A stretch of 64,000 nucleotides of DNA from Bacteroidota bacterium. GTDB taxonomy: Bacteria; Bacteroidota; Bacteroidia; Chitinophagales; Chitinophagaceae. The stretch lies in NCBI GenBank assembly GCA_020161435.1, contig JAIUNV010000001.1, positions 186,001 through 250,000 on the forward strand, read 5' to 3'. Position numbers and translations under genes: made by a program. Of the stretch, positions 1-7,813 are shown piece by piece (within the stretch, counting starts at the first letter, position 1; each line of letters opens with the position of its first letter). Below the pieces are notes generated by a model. It was given only the letters and a program-made list of their open reading frames with translations. It was not told the origin of the DNA and ran no database searches.

Positions 1-749
1 TTTTAGGCACCGGTACCAGCGGCGGCGTACCCATGGTAGCGTGCAGATGTGCTGTATGCCAATCGGCCGATGTGCACGACAAAAGATTGCGCAGCAGCAT
101 CCTCGTACAATCGGCCACCACTACCCTGGTGGTAGATGCTACGCCCGACTTTCGCCAGCAAATGCTGCAACACAACGTTCGCCGTATTGATGCCATCCTC
201 ATTACGCATGCCCACAAAGATCATGTAGGCGGCCTCGATGATACCCGTGGCTTTCAATACGTACAACAGCAACCCACACATATTTATGCCAGCGCTGCTA
301 CCCTCCAAGGAGTACAGCGGGAAATACCTTACGCCTTCGATGCGTACAAGTACCCCGGTGTACCCGTTTTCGAATTGCACGAAATCAAAAGCGACCCTTT
401 TGTGGTAGGCGATATAGTGGTGCAGCCAATTTGGGTGTGGCATTACAAAATGCCGGTGATGGGTTTTCGCTTTGGCAACTTTACTTACATCACCGATGCG
501 AATCGCATAGACGAAGCAGAACAGGAAAAAATAAAAGGCAGCAGCAGCATTGTGCTCAATGCCTTGCGGAAAGAATCGCACATTTCGCACTTTACCCTGC
601 AAGAAGCCATTGACATGGTGCAGCAGCTGGAAATCCCCAACGCCTACTTCACCCACATCAGCCACCAGCTGGGGCTGCACAGCGAGATAAGTGAAGAGCT
701 GCCTGCGGGTATGCACCTGGCGTACGACGGTTTGGAAATTCGGGTGTAA
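1..749 (+). CDS. MBL-fold metallohydrolase (PhnP/RNase Z-like), 5' end outside window
   Basis: The frame is open from base 3 and begins inside the family's N-terminal motif (LGTGTSGGVP), so only a few codons are missing. A Cys-rich stretch (CRCAVCQS) follows, typical of the PhnP-like branch where the cysteines bind a structural zinc. The catalytic metal motif His-x-His-x-Asp-His is at 207-224, and a late His (THISHQLG) fits the C-terminal metal ligand. The family hydrolyses phosphodiester bonds, for example cyclic phosphates or tRNA 3' ends; the substrate here cannot be read from sequence. The ATG at 33 lies inside the conserved motif and is not the start. Confidence 0.85.
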   Translation, partial: LGTGTSGGVPMVACRCAVCQSADVHDKRLRSSILVQSATTTLVVDATPDFRQQMLQHNVRRIDAILITHAHKDHVGGLDDTRGFQYVQQQPTHIYASAATLQGVQREIPYAFDAYKYPGVPVFELHEIKSDPFVVGDIVVQPIWVWHYKMPVMGFRFGNFTYITDANRIDEAEQEKIKGSSSIVLNALRKESHISHFTLQEAIDMVQQLEIPNAYFTHISHQLGLHSEISEELPAGMHLAYDGLEIRV

Positions 750-785
750 CGGTTGTATATTGTGGTAAACCCCTACCACACCACT

Positions 786-1742
786 ATGCCCCGTTACAAC
801 CACCGCTGGCAAAGCTGGATCAAAGATTATTTCAGTTTTACAAAATGGCAGCGCAGAGCCCTCGTCTTTTTATTGCTCATCATCATTGGCGCAGCCATTG
901 CCCCTGTCTTTTACCGTTACTTTTTGCCTGCGCCGCAGCAACCGGCCGATGCCATTGTACTGGAAGAAGCCAAAGGATTGGTGCCTTTCAAAGGTTTCGA
1001 CAGCAGCTGGCAAAACAACAACGAACACACAGCGTGGAAAGAGCCAGCCAATAACAACCGGGCTGTTGCATCTGTCAGCTATTTCATCTTTGACCCCAAC
1101 ACAGCCAGCGAAACAGACTGGCTGCGCCTGGGTGTAAAACCCAAAACGGTAGCCACCATTGTAAAGTACCGCAGCAAGGGTGGCAAATTCCGCCAGCCCG
1201 AAGACCTGCTGAAAATATTCAGCCTGCCCAAGGATCAGGCGAAGGCACTCATTCCTTATGTGGTAATTGCCAGCACTGCCAGCAACAACTCGTTTCGCCG
1301 CGACTCACTGCCTGCCCGGCCAACGACACCGGCTAAAAACATCGCTGCCATCGACATCAATCTGGCCGATACCAGCCAATGGATTGCCCTGCCCGGTGTT
1401 GGCAGCAAACTGGCTTTCCGGATTGTCAATTTCCGCGATAAGCTGGGCGGTTTTTACAGTATTGAGCAAGTGGGCGAAACCTATGCCCTGCCCGACAGCA
1501 CTTTTCAAAAAATTAAAAGCCGGTTGCGGGTAAATGGCAGTGGCCTTCGTACCATCAACATCAACACAGCTACGGTAGAGCAACTCAAAATGCATCCCTA
1601 CATCAAATGGAATATTGCCAATGCCATGATACAATACCGGCAGCAGCACGGGCCGTATCAATCGGTGCAGGATTTGCAAAAAATTGCCATCGTTACTCCG
1701 GAATGGTTGCAGAAAGTGGCGCCCTATTTTACCGTACAATAA
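786..1742 (+). CDS. Membrane-anchored helix-hairpin-helix (ComEA-like) protein
   Basis: This 318-residue protein has a basic N-terminus, one hydrophobic segment (about residues 24-46), then three helix-hairpin-helix units. The units are recognisable from repeats such as LGVKPKTVATIVKYRSKGG, LPGVGSKLAFRIVNFRDKLGG and the C-terminal HPYIKWNIANAMIQYRQQHG. HhH repeats of the ComEA type bind DNA backbone non-specifically, and ComEA serves in DNA uptake; a role in uptake or envelope-associated DNA binding is inference. The ATG at 786 is preferred to an in-frame TTG at 753. The gene begins about 40 bp after the MBL hydrolase and may be cotranscribed with it. Confidence 0.8.
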   Translation: MPRYNHRWQSWIKDYFSFTKWQRRALVFLLLIIIGAAIAPVFYRYFLPAPQQPADAIVLEEAKGLVPFKGFDSSWQNNNEHTAWKEPANNNRAVASVSYFIFDPNTASETDWLRLGVKPKTVATIVKYRSKGGKFRQPEDLLKIFSLPKDQAKALIPYVVIASTASNNSFRRDSLPARPTTPAKNIAAIDINLADTSQWIALPGVGSKLAFRIVNFRDKLGGFYSIEQVGETYALPDSTFQKIKSRLRVNGSGLRTININTATVEQLKMHPYIKWNIANAMIQYRQQHGPYQSVQDLQKIAIVTPEWLQKVAPYFTVQ

Positions 1743-1776
1743 GCCGGCGAACAGAATGCTTACAGGGTTGTTAGTC

Positions 1777-1809
1777 TTGATTAAACTAACAAGCGTTAGC
1801 CTATATTTG
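1777..1809 (+). promoter_or_regulatory. Bacteroidota-type promoter of the acyl-CoA dehydrogenase gene
   Basis: TTG at 1777-1779 is followed after 22 bp by TATATTTG (1802-1809), which fits the Bacteroidota -33/-7 pattern (TTG, TAnnTTTG). The start codon is 22 bp further on. This is a motif match only. Confidence 0.5.
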
Positions 1810-1831
1810 ACACTCAACGATTGCTTGCCTT

Positions 1832-2971
1832 ATGAATTTTCAACCGTCAGAAACCACGCTGCACGTAGCAGCTGCTGCCCGTGATTTTGCCGAGCAGCAC
1901 ATTCGCCCTTATGTAATGGAATGGGACGAAGCCCAACATTTTCCCATAGATACTTTTAGAGCCATGGGCCAACTGGGCATGATGGGCGTACTGGTACCGC
2001 ATGAATATGGCGGCGCCGGTCTCGGGTATTTCGAGTACAACGCCATCATTCAGGAAATAGCAAAAGTGTGTGGCTCCGTAGGCCTGAGCCTGGCCGCCCA
2101 CAACAGTTTGTGCACCAACCACATTCTCACATTTGGCAATGAAGCGCAAAAGCGCCGCTGGCTGCCCAAGCTGGCCACTGCCGAGCACATTGGCGCCTGG
2201 GGTTTGACCGAGCCTAACACCGGCAGCGACGCCGGCAACATGAAAACCACGGCTGTACAAGATGGCGACCATTGGGTACTGAACGGCACCAAAAACTGGA
2301 TTACGCATGGCAAAAGCGGCGACATCGCCGTGGTGATAGCCCGTACCGGTGAGCCCCGCACCAGTGGCAGCGCTACTGCCTTTGTGGTGGAGCGTGGCAC
2401 ACCGGGTTTTGCCGGTGGCAAAAAAGAAAACAAACTGGGCATGCGGGCCAGCGAAACGGCCGAAATGATTTTTGACAACTGCCGCATCCCCGACAGCCAG
2501 CGGCTGGGCGAAGTGGGCGATGGCTTTCGGCAAAGCCTGAAGATTTTGGATGGGGGCCGCATCAGCATTGCAGCGCTGGCGCAGGGCATTGCCCGTGGTG
2601 CTTTTGAAGCCAGTGTGCAGTACAGCAAAGAGCGGCACCAGTTCGATCAGCCCATCAGCAACTTTCAGGGCATTAGTTTTAAGCTGGCCGATATGGCTAC
2701 TGAAATAGCCGCCGCCGAACTGCTGATTCAGCAGGCCTGTTATCTGAAAGAAAGCCACCAGAAAGTAACAGAGCAAAGCGCCATGGCCAAATACTATGCC
2801 AGTGAGGTGGCCGTAAAAGTGAGTACCGATGCCGTGCAAATTTTTGGCGGCTACGGCTATACCAAAGATTTTCCGGTAGAAAAATACTACCGCGACAGCA
2901 AGCTGTGCACCATTGGTGAAGGCACCAGCGAAATACAAAAGCTGGTGATAGCCAGAGAAGTGTTGGCTTAG
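1832..2971 (+). CDS. Acyl-CoA dehydrogenase
   Basis: The 379-residue protein has the full length and motifs of soluble FAD-dependent acyl-CoA dehydrogenases. These include [13 protein letters not shown] near residue 130 (FAD/substrate loop), [10 protein letters not shown], and the C-terminal [22 protein letters not shown] with IGEGTSEIQ. The family oxidises acyl-CoA to trans-2-enoyl-CoA and passes electrons to ETF. The Glu in the IGEGTSEIQ region is where the catalytic base lies in short- and medium-chain enzymes, so butyryl- or short-chain activity is plausible but not proved. It has its own promoter motif upstream. Confidence 0.93.
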   Translation: MNFQPSETTLHVAAAARDFAEQHIRPYVMEWDEAQHFPIDTFRAMGQLGMMGVLVPHEYGGAGLGYFEYNAIIQEIAKVCGSVGLSLAAHNSLCTNHILTFGNEAQKRRWLPKLATAEHIGAWGLTEPNTGSDAGNMKTTAVQDGDHWVLNGTKNWITHGKSGDIAVVIARTGEPRTSGSATAFVVERGTPGFAGGKKENKLGMRASETAEMIFDNCRIPDSQRLGEVGDGFRQSLKILDGGRISIAALAQGIARGAFEASVQYSKERHQFDQPISNFQGISFKLADMATEIAAAELLIQQACYLKESHQKVTEQSAMAKYYASEVAVKVSTDAVQIFGGYGYTKDFPVEKYYRDSKLCTIGEGTSEIQKLVIAREVLA

Positions 2972-3010
2972 ATGTTAGCGAAAAGGCAAACAAACAGCGT
3001 ATTATTTTCA

Positions 3011-3328
3011 ATGGAAGACATTAAGCAAAAAGCAGAATTTAGAACGCTATTGCGTAAAAAATTGACAGCGTTCCTCAAGAATTATGACTATGAACTTTCG
3101 TTAGACAATCAAAACCAGGATCAAAGCATTCCAAAAAATTGGGTATTTAGACTTCAGTACTTGGGAAAGACAAAAATTGAGATTTTCAATGACGATTGGA
3201 GAGACTATACCGAGTACTTTAAACTCAAAATAAATGACAAAGAAATCTTTGTCCTAAATCTGAACAACTATAAGAATATTGAAATTCCATTTGAAGAACT
3301 AACGGCAAAACTTATAGATAACATATAA
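3011..3328 (+). CDS. Small hypothetical protein, A+T-rich
   Basis: I do not recognise this 105-residue protein. It is charged (many Lys, Asp, Asn), has no signal peptide or membrane segment, and is clearly richer in A+T codons than its neighbours. The frame is open from an ATG at 2972, directly after the stop of the acyl-CoA dehydrogenase; the internal ATG at 3011 (MEDIKQ) gives a more ordinary start. The different base composition and the repeat-rich DNA just downstream suggest a recent insertion. Confidence 0.55.
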   Translation: MEDIKQKAEFRTLLRKKLTAFLKNYDYELSLDNQNQDQSIPKNWVFRLQYLGKTKIEIFNDDWRDYTEYFKLKINDKEIFVLNLNNYKNIEIPFEELTAKLIDNI

Positions 3329-3410
3329 GTCGGGATTGTATTCTTTAAGTCACGACAATTAATTTAGTAGGGGAAGTTGATGAAGCAGAATTAGTACAGA
3401 AAGACTTATG

Positions 3411-3430
3411 TCCCCCAATAGCTATCGGGA
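3411..3430. repeat. Degenerate copy of the dispersed TCCCGATAGCTATCGGGA palindrome
   Basis: The right half (ATAGCTATCGGGA) is identical to the perfect copies at 9134, 14878 and 41270. The left half reads TCCCCCA instead of TCCCG, so the dyad is broken. Confidence 0.6.
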
Positions 3431-3445
3431 TGGTAGATTGTAGCG

Positions 3446-3480
3446 GCAGTTGTTTGAACAAAACAGCTGCTGCTTTTTTA
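3446..3480 (+). terminator. Probable terminator downstream of the small hypothetical gene
   Basis: A stem GCAGTTGTTT / AAAACAGCTGC (one wobble or bulge) with a GAAC loop is followed by TGCTTTTTTA. It lies about 120 bp after the stop at 3328. Confidence 0.5.
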
Positions 3481-3483
3481 TAG

Positions 3484-3503
3484 TCCTCGTCTCCCGACGA
3501 GGA
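3484..3503. repeat. Short hairpin repeat
   Basis: TCCTCGTC and GACGAGGA form perfect 8-bp arms around TCCC. Its style (CCCGAC and TCGGG cores) resembles the other small palindromes of this window. Confidence 0.5.
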
Positions 3504-3559
3504 TTCGATGGTTGCCAGATTACATCTGGCTTTTGCGACAGTGTCGCTACACCACAGCA

Positions 3560-3579
3560 TCCCCGACAGGAGTCGGGGA
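3560..3579. repeat. Short hairpin repeat
   Basis: TCCCCGAC and GTCGGGGA form perfect 8-bp arms around AGGA. There is no T-run next to it, so it is listed as a repeat and not as a terminator. Confidence 0.5.
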
Positions 3580-3636
3580 CGATGGTACTTTGCATTTAGC
3601 CTTGAGCTTTCTGCCCTTGGCCTTCCGCTTTTAGCC

Positions 3637-3666
3637 TTTTGCTTATGGCCTTCCCATTTACCTTTG
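3637..3666 (+). promoter_or_regulatory. Promoter of the cytochrome c gene, almost leaderless
   Basis: TTTTG (3637-3641) and TACCTTTG (3659-3666) match the Bacteroidota pattern, with a 17-bp spacer that is somewhat short. The ATG at 3672 is only 5 bp after the -7 box, so the transcript would have almost no leader. Confidence 0.5.
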
Positions 3667-3671
3667 CGCCC

Positions 3672-4058
3672 ATGAAAAAGTGGATGTGGACAGGCGGCCT
3701 GCTGCTGTTGCTGGCCTGTAGTGAACAACCGGCCAAACCAGTGGAAACGAAAAAAGAAATTGCAGGTGCCAAAACCGCAAACGATTCGGGTAAGCAACTC
3801 TTTTTCAACCGCTGTGCCAGCTGCCATATGGTAAACAATGACCTGACCGGCCCGGCACTCAAAGGCGTGGAAAGCCGCTGGCCCGATCAGCAAAAATTGT
3901 ATGGTTTTATCCGTAACAGCGATTCGGTGATTCAACGTGACGCTTATGCCCGGCAGCTCTGGCTCGATTACAACCAAACCGCCATGCTGCCCCACCCCGA
4001 CCTGACGGATGAACAAATCCGCTCCATTTTGGATTATATCCAATCAGTAAGTGAATAA
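3672..4058 (+). CDS. Small c-type cytochrome lipoprotein
   Basis: This 128-residue protein starts with a lipoprotein signal (basic start, hydrophobic run, then LLALACS with the lipobox Cys near residue 16). A haem-binding CASCH motif follows, and NDLTGPALKGV further on fits the cytochrome c fold. The heme iron's second ligand would be a Met in the C-terminal half (candidate: TAMLPHPDL). It is an outer-envelope electron carrier of unknown partner. The ATG at 3672 gives the signal peptide; the longer frame from 3639 does not. Confidence 0.85.
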   Translation: MKKWMWTGGLLLLLACSEQPAKPVETKKEIAGAKTANDSGKQLFFNRCASCHMVNNDLTGPALKGVESRWPDQQKLYGFIRNSDSVIQRDAYARQLWLDYNQTAMLPHPDLTDEQIRSILDYIQSVSE

Positions 4059-4074
4059 CCACGAAAACAGACTT

Positions 4075-4428
4075 ATGATAACTGTATACGGCATTCCCAA
4101 TTGCGACACTGTGAAAAAAGCCATCACCTGGCTCAAGGAAAACAAGATTGACTTTCAGTTTCACGATTATAAAAAGCAAGGCATTACCAAAACCATACTC
4201 AACAACTGGAGCAAGCAGGTGAGTATAGATGTATTGCTGAATAAAAAAGGTACTACCTGGAAAGCCTGTACCGCAGAAGAACAAGCTGCTGCCGCCAAAA
4301 AAGCCGGCGCCATTCAACTCATGACTGAAAAACCATCGCTTATCAAACGGCCGGTGATAGAGCAAGACGGTACTGTATTGGCGGTGGGTTTTGCTGCGGA
4401 TAACTATGCTGCCATATTTGGAAAATAA
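4075..4428 (+). CDS. ArsC/Spx-family thioredoxin-fold protein
   Basis: This 117-residue protein begins MITVYGIPNCDTVKKA, the arsenate reductase (ArsC)/Spx family start with a single Cys (residue 10) in place of a CxxC pair. RPVIEQDGTVLAVGF near the C-terminus is the family's conserved region with the substrate-binding Arg. Such Bacteroidota and proteobacterial YffB-type proteins are usually glutathione- or thiol-dependent reductases without proved arsenate activity. It starts 16 bp after the cytochrome stop and is probably cotranscribed. An upstream GTG at 4051 is less likely. Confidence 0.85.
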   Translation: MITVYGIPNCDTVKKAITWLKENKIDFQFHDYKKQGITKTILNNWSKQVSIDVLLNKKGTTWKACTAEEQAAAAKKAGAIQLMTEKPSLIKRPVIEQDGTVLAVGFAADNYAAIFGK

Positions 4429-4430
4429 AC

Positions 4431-4458
4431 TGTGGTTCGACAAGCTCACCACTGCAGG
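4431..4458. repeat. Dispersed GGTTCGACAAGCTCACC-type repeat
   Basis: The intergenic sequence holds TGTGGTTCGACAAGCTCACCAC, a short repeat type that occurs between genes in many bacterial genomes. Only one copy was noticed in this window. Confidence 0.4.
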
Positions 4459-4480
4459 TAGCATTTCAAATGGCTAAAAA

Positions 4481-4510
4481 ACAAAGGCGAATCGAAAGAT
4501 TCGCCTTTGT
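4481..4510. terminator. Bidirectional terminator between convergent genes
   Basis: Perfect 13-bp arms ACAAAGGCGAATC / GATTCGCCTTTGT surround a GAAA tetraloop, lying between the convergent arsC-like gene and the gene ending at 4517. Confidence 0.8.
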
Positions 4511-4516
4511 GCTGTA

Positions 4517-4834
4517 TCAGAGTTTGTTTTCCAAATCGTTGAAGGTGGACTTGCCTTTATCCAGCAGGTCGCCGGCTTTATCAGCAGCTTGCTTGGCAAA
4601 GCCTTCAATTTTTTCGCCCATCTCTCCGGGGATGAAATCAGAAATTTTATCGAGCAGGCTGCCTTCTTCTTTGGCAGCTGCAGGTGCAGCACTGGCACCC
4701 AATACATTTTCTACGGCACCAGCCAGCATCGGAAATTTTTCTGACACAAAGCCTTTGATGACGTCGATGGTTTTGGCGGCTTGCTCATTGGAGAGACCGG
4801 CTTCGGATACGAGTTTGTTGATCAGTTCTGTCAT
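4517..4834 (-). CDS. Small helical acidic protein of unknown function
   Basis: I cannot assign a function to this 105-residue protein. It has no signal peptide or membrane segment. It looks like two parts: an N-terminal region of about 50 residues (MTELINKLVSEAGLSNEQA ... VIKGFVSEKFP) resembling small DUF937/DUF2780-like helical domains, an Ala-rich linker, and a C-terminal amphipathic helix region rich in Lys, Glu and Ala (KIEGFAKQAADKAGDLLDKG). Similar short proteins are common in Bacteroidota. It is transcribed toward the terminator at 4481. Confidence 0.7.
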   Translation of the reverse strand: MTELINKLVSEAGLSNEQAAKTIDVIKGFVSEKFPMLAGAVENVLGASAAPAAAKEEGSLLDKISDFIPGEMGEKIEGFAKQAADKAGDLLDKGKSTFNDLENKL

Positions 4835-4903
4835 AGGATATCGTTTTTCTTGGTTTTCAAAAGCTGGGCAAGTAAGGTACTACATGCCGGTATATTTTCA
4901 GCA

Positions 4904-4930
4904 AAAAGCCCTGCAATATGCAAGGCTTTT
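4904..4930 (-). terminator. Terminator of clpX
   Basis: AAAAGCC and GGCTTTT with an inner TGCA/TGCA pairing form a hairpin just after the clpX stop. On the minus strand it is followed by a T-rich run. Confidence 0.7.
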
Positions 4931-4959
4931 CGATTATTTAACGTCCACTAAAAAGCTGG

Positions 4960-6201
4960 TTAGGCTACTTTTAGTTTGCTCATTTTTCCGGTGTCAAATT
5001 TCTGCCTGGCGTACTGCAGCGTTACTTCAAATTCCTTCTCTTTTTGGCTGGGCATTTCAAACATGGCATCGGTGAGTATTTGCTCACAAATGCTGCGCAG
5101 GCCACGGGCCCCCAGTTTAAACTCCATGGCTTTGGCCACAATAAAGTCGAACACTTCGGGCTCAAAGCTCAGGCGGATGCCTTCGAGCTCAAACAGCTTG
5201 GTGTATTGGCGTACCAGCGAGTTGCGGGGTTCTGTCAAAATGCTGCGGAGGGTGTCGGTATCCAGCGGCTCTAGGTGGGTAACCACAGGCAGGCGACCGA
5301 GCAGTTCGGGTATCAAACCAAAACCTTTCAGGTCTTGTGCATTGATGAACTGCAACAGGTTTTTCTTCTGGTATTCCTGCAGCTCTTTGTCTACGTTGAA
5401 GCCAATGGCGTTGGTATTTACCCGGCGGGCAATGACGCGGTCGATGCCATCAAACGCACCACCCGCAATGAAGAGGATGTTTTGCGTGTTGATGCGAATC
5501 ATTTTTTGCTCGGGGTGCTTGCGGCCACCCTGCGGGGGCACCAGCACTTCGGTACCTTCCAGCATTTTCAGCAGGCCCTGCTGTACCCCTTCGCCGCTTA
5601 CGTCGCGGGTAATGCTGGGGTTGTCGCCTTTGCGGGCAATTTTATCAATCTCATCGATGTATACAATGCCTCGTTCGGCAGCTTGCACATCGTAATCGCA
5701 GTTTTGCAGCAGGCGGGTGAGCATGCTTTCTACGTCTTCGCCCACATAGCCGGCCTCGGTAAAGACCGTGGCATCTACAATAGCAAAAGGCACATTGAGG
5801 AGCTTGGCAATGGTTTTGGCCAGCAAGGTTTTACCCGTGCCGGTTTCGCCTACCAGTATGATGTTGCTCTTTTCAATTTCTACTTCGTCGGTGCTTACTT
5901 TTTGGGTAAGGCGTTTGTAGTGGTTGTACACCGCTACACTCAAAATCTTTTTGGCATCATTCTGACCAATTACGTACTGATCGAGGAACTGCTTGATTTC
6001 GCGGGGTTTTTTTACGTTGAGTTTGAAAGCACCGGGAGCGGTAAAGCGGTGGCTTTGCAAAGCCACTTCCTGCTCCACTATTTCACGGGCACTTTCTACG
6101 CACTGGTCGCAGATGTGTACATTGTCCTGACCGGCGATGAGAATTTTGACTTCATCGCGGCTTTTGCCACAAAAAGAACAATGCAGACTTGATTTTGCCA
6201 T
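4960..6201 (-). CDS. clpX: ATP-dependent Clp protease ATP-binding subunit ClpX
   Basis: The 413-residue protein has the usual ClpX layout. There is an N-terminal C4 zinc-binding domain (CSFC ... CDQC), Walker A (GETGTGKT), the GYVG pore loop, Walker B ([11 protein letters not shown]), the RKH loop (GGRKHPEQ) and the IGF loop (NAIGFN) that docks onto ClpP. ClpX unfolds substrates and feeds them to ClpP. The two clpP genes lie 2.2 kb upstream on the same strand, separated from clpX by the hipBST-like module. It has its own promoter motif. Confidence 0.98.
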   Translation of the reverse strand: MAKSSLHCSFCGKSRDEVKILIAGQDNVHICDQCVESAREIVEQEVALQSHRFTAPGAFKLNVKKPREIKQFLDQYVIGQNDAKKILSVAVYNHYKRLTQKVSTDEVEIEKSNIILVGETGTGKTLLAKTIAKLLNVPFAIVDATVFTEAGYVGEDVESMLTRLLQNCDYDVQAAERGIVYIDEIDKIARKGDNPSITRDVSGEGVQQGLLKMLEGTEVLVPPQGGRKHPEQKMIRINTQNILFIAGGAFDGIDRVIARRVNTNAIGFNVDKELQEYQKKNLLQFINAQDLKGFGLIPELLGRLPVVTHLEPLDTDTLRSILTEPRNSLVRQYTKLFELEGIRLSFEPEVFDFIVAKAMEFKLGARGLRSICEQILTDAMFEMPSQKEKEFEVTLQYARQKFDTGKMSKLKVA

Positions 6202-6220
6202 GTATTAAAGTTATATAAAA

Positions 6221-6243
6221 CGGCCCCGCCGGGGCAGGGCCGC
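6221..6243 (-). promoter_or_regulatory. GC-rich hairpin in the clpX leader
   Basis: The leader between the clpX -7 box and the start codon contains CGGCCC ... GGGCCG with an additional inner CGCC/GGGG pairing. Such a strong hairpin 20-40 nt ahead of the start codon could influence translation; that role is inference. Confidence 0.4.
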
Positions 6244-6250
6244 AAGTGTA

Positions 6251-6280
6251 CAAAGGTATACGATGCTGCGGGTAATGCAA
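6251..6280 (-). promoter_or_regulatory. Promoter of clpX
   Basis: Read on the minus strand, TTG (6280-6278) is followed after exactly 19 bp by TACCTTTG (6258-6251), a full match to the Bacteroidota promoter pattern. It shows clpX can be transcribed separately from the upstream hipBST-like genes. Confidence 0.65.
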
Positions 6281-6369
6281 GCATGGCTACGTTAAAGCTT
6301 TTGAAGAATGCCTGGTACAGCCAGTAAGTTGTTTTATTTGTTTCTATCAAACAAAAGCTGACCTGAATG

Positions 6370-7395
6370 TTAGCCGATGGCTGTTTTTAAGCCTCGCATG
6401 CTGGTTTGCAAGCGACGCAGTTTGTCGTGGTACCAATGCAAGTATTGCTGCCTCATGGTCGGGCTTAAAAAACTATTGGCCACCAAGGCTTCTACTGCTT
6501 CGGTTTTGTGCAAAAAACTATTCAGTATTCTTTGTACTCTCACTGGTAATAAACCCATTTTCAGCCCAAAGTCATAAAAATCATCGTAGGCATGATAGCC
6601 ATAATGGGCATAGCTGGGGTGTTCGTAATCTTTTTCATACAGCCGGTCGTGCAGTGCAAAATCGCCATCTTCAATATGCAATCTGGTACAAACGAGGTCG
6701 TACGCCGGAGCGAGCATTCCAAATCCGGTGCCTTCACAATCAATTCTGCCAAAGTTTTTGAGGTGCGCATCGCCATTGCTAAACAGGTAGTTAAAAACCA
6801 CCAATTGAAAGAAACGTTCTTTGGCAGGTATGGATGCCGGAAAAAAATGGTCAATCAGCTCTGCCATTTGCAAGTAGCTGTAGTTGTACTTGAAACTGGT
6901 ACCAGCATTTTCTTCAGTCAGTAAGGCCAACGAAGCAAAGTCTTCTTTCAGGCATCTGGTTCCGTCTCGTTTCACATCAAACCGTTTGGTGAGGTAAGCT
7001 GGGGTGCCATCTTCAAAAAAAATGAGAGCATTTTTTGCTGTACTCATGCCATACACTTGCTCAGCTATTTGCATGGTCAAATGCTCGTTGGCAGGCACCT
7101 GGCTCACATTCATCAGGTTGTCTGGTATTGGTTTTAAGATAAACTCACCACCACTATCGGTTAATACAAGCTTGTTCTTATCCAGTTTCAGGGAGTATTT
7201 TACCTGTACGCCAGAGATGGAAATACGACTGCGGTTATCAAAAAAAGGCTTAGAAGACATACCCTCATTGTTAGGTGACGCCATGGGCAGCACATGACTT
7301 ACTTTACGCCCGTTAAATAAATAACGCAACGCTTTAGGCGAGTATGTAGCATAGCCAGGCTGCAGTGTAGCAGGGCATATATTAATCGGAAACAT
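6370..7395 (-). CDS. hipT: HipT-like serine/threonine kinase toxin (HipA C-terminal domain)
   Basis: The 341-residue protein is the kinase part of HipA without its N-terminal subdomain, which is encoded by the gene just upstream. Visible motifs are SISGVQ at residues 59-64 (the Gly-rich/autophosphorylation loop, with Ser59 and Ser61), FILKP with Lys88, the catalytic NGDAHLKNF (Asp209, Asn214) and AYDLV (Asp233). Known HipA and HipT toxins phosphorylate aminoacyl-tRNA synthetases (GltX, TrpS); the target here is unknown. The start is 9 bp after the hipS-like stop, so the genes are translationally close. All catalytic residues are present. Confidence 0.85.
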   Translation of the reverse strand: MFPINICPATLQPGYATYSPKALRYLFNGRKVSHVLPMASPNNEGMSSKPFFDNRSRISISGVQVKYSLKLDKNKLVLTDSGGEFILKPIPDNLMNVSQVPANEHLTMQIAEQVYGMSTAKNALIFFEDGTPAYLTKRFDVKRDGTRCLKEDFASLALLTEENAGTSFKYNYSYLQMAELIDHFFPASIPAKERFFQLVVFNYLFSNGDAHLKNFGRIDCEGTGFGMLAPAYDLVCTRLHIEDGDFALHDRLYEKDYEHPSYAHYGYHAYDDFYDFGLKMGLLPVRVQRILNSFLHKTEAVEALVANSFLSPTMRQQYLHWYHDKLRRLQTSMRGLKTAIG

Positions 7396-7404
7396 GTTGA
7401 TTCA

Positions 7405-7737
7405 TTAGATTGAGGGGGACACAGGACCTACAGTTACGGCGCCAATGGTTTCATTTGAAGCGGTATGAATAAGTAGGTCGAAATAATCACGATCATTTAT
7501 TTTATTGGCTTGCAGTTGCAGTCTTTTGTTGGCGCCTTCACTCAGCATATTGAAAAAAAAGGGAAAGAGAATGGGAGACTGAAACCGGCTTGTTGTTTTA
7601 GGAAAATGAACACTGATTGCCGGGTACCTGCTATTGAACTGATAATCGGCATCATACTCAAACACATAACTACCATTATCTTGCAGGCTCAGCGTGCCGG
7701 CAAAAACGTGATTGTAGTACACCTTACCTCTTTTCAT
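7405..7737 (-). CDS. hipS: HipS-like protein (HipA N-terminal subdomain as a separate gene)
   Basis: This 110-residue protein matches the N-terminal subdomain of HipA (couple_hipA type): KVYYNHVFAGTLSL, YPAISVHFP, FPFFFNMLSEG and NDRDYFDLLIHTASNETIGAVTV. In HipBST systems this separate piece, HipS, is the antitoxin that inhibits the kinase. The known E. coli HipS uses a Trp residue to block the HipT active site; this protein contains no Trp, so its inhibitory contact must differ if it is an antitoxin. It lies between the HTH gene and the kinase gene in the order found in hipBST loci. Confidence 0.8.
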   Translation of the reverse strand: MKRGKVYYNHVFAGTLSLQDNGSYVFEYDADYQFNSRYPAISVHFPKTTSRFQSPILFPFFFNMLSEGANKRLQLQANKINDRDYFDLLIHTASNETIGAVTVGPVSPSI

Positions 7738-7813
7738 AGCGTGAAATATTCATTAGGGTGTGTGGGTGATAGTAAAAGTTTCTGCTATTGAAATTGCTCA
7801 ACAAGTAAAGGGC

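Larger units (their letters stand above)
3329..3636. other. Gene-free stretch with several short inverted repeats
   Basis: No credible gene is present. The stretch contains a terminator-like hairpin (3446-3480), a degenerate copy of the dispersed palindrome (3411-3430), a hairpin TCCTCGTC/GACGAGGA (3484-3503) and a hairpin TCCCCGAC/GTCGGGGA (3560-3579). The long minus-strand frame crossing this region is antisense to the cytochrome gene and looks fortuitous. Confidence 0.6.

Noticed and set aside
3345..4043. Long minus-strand frame opposite the cytochrome gene
   Set aside because: It lies antisense to a gene with a clear lipoprotein signal and haem motif, and its translation shows no domain.
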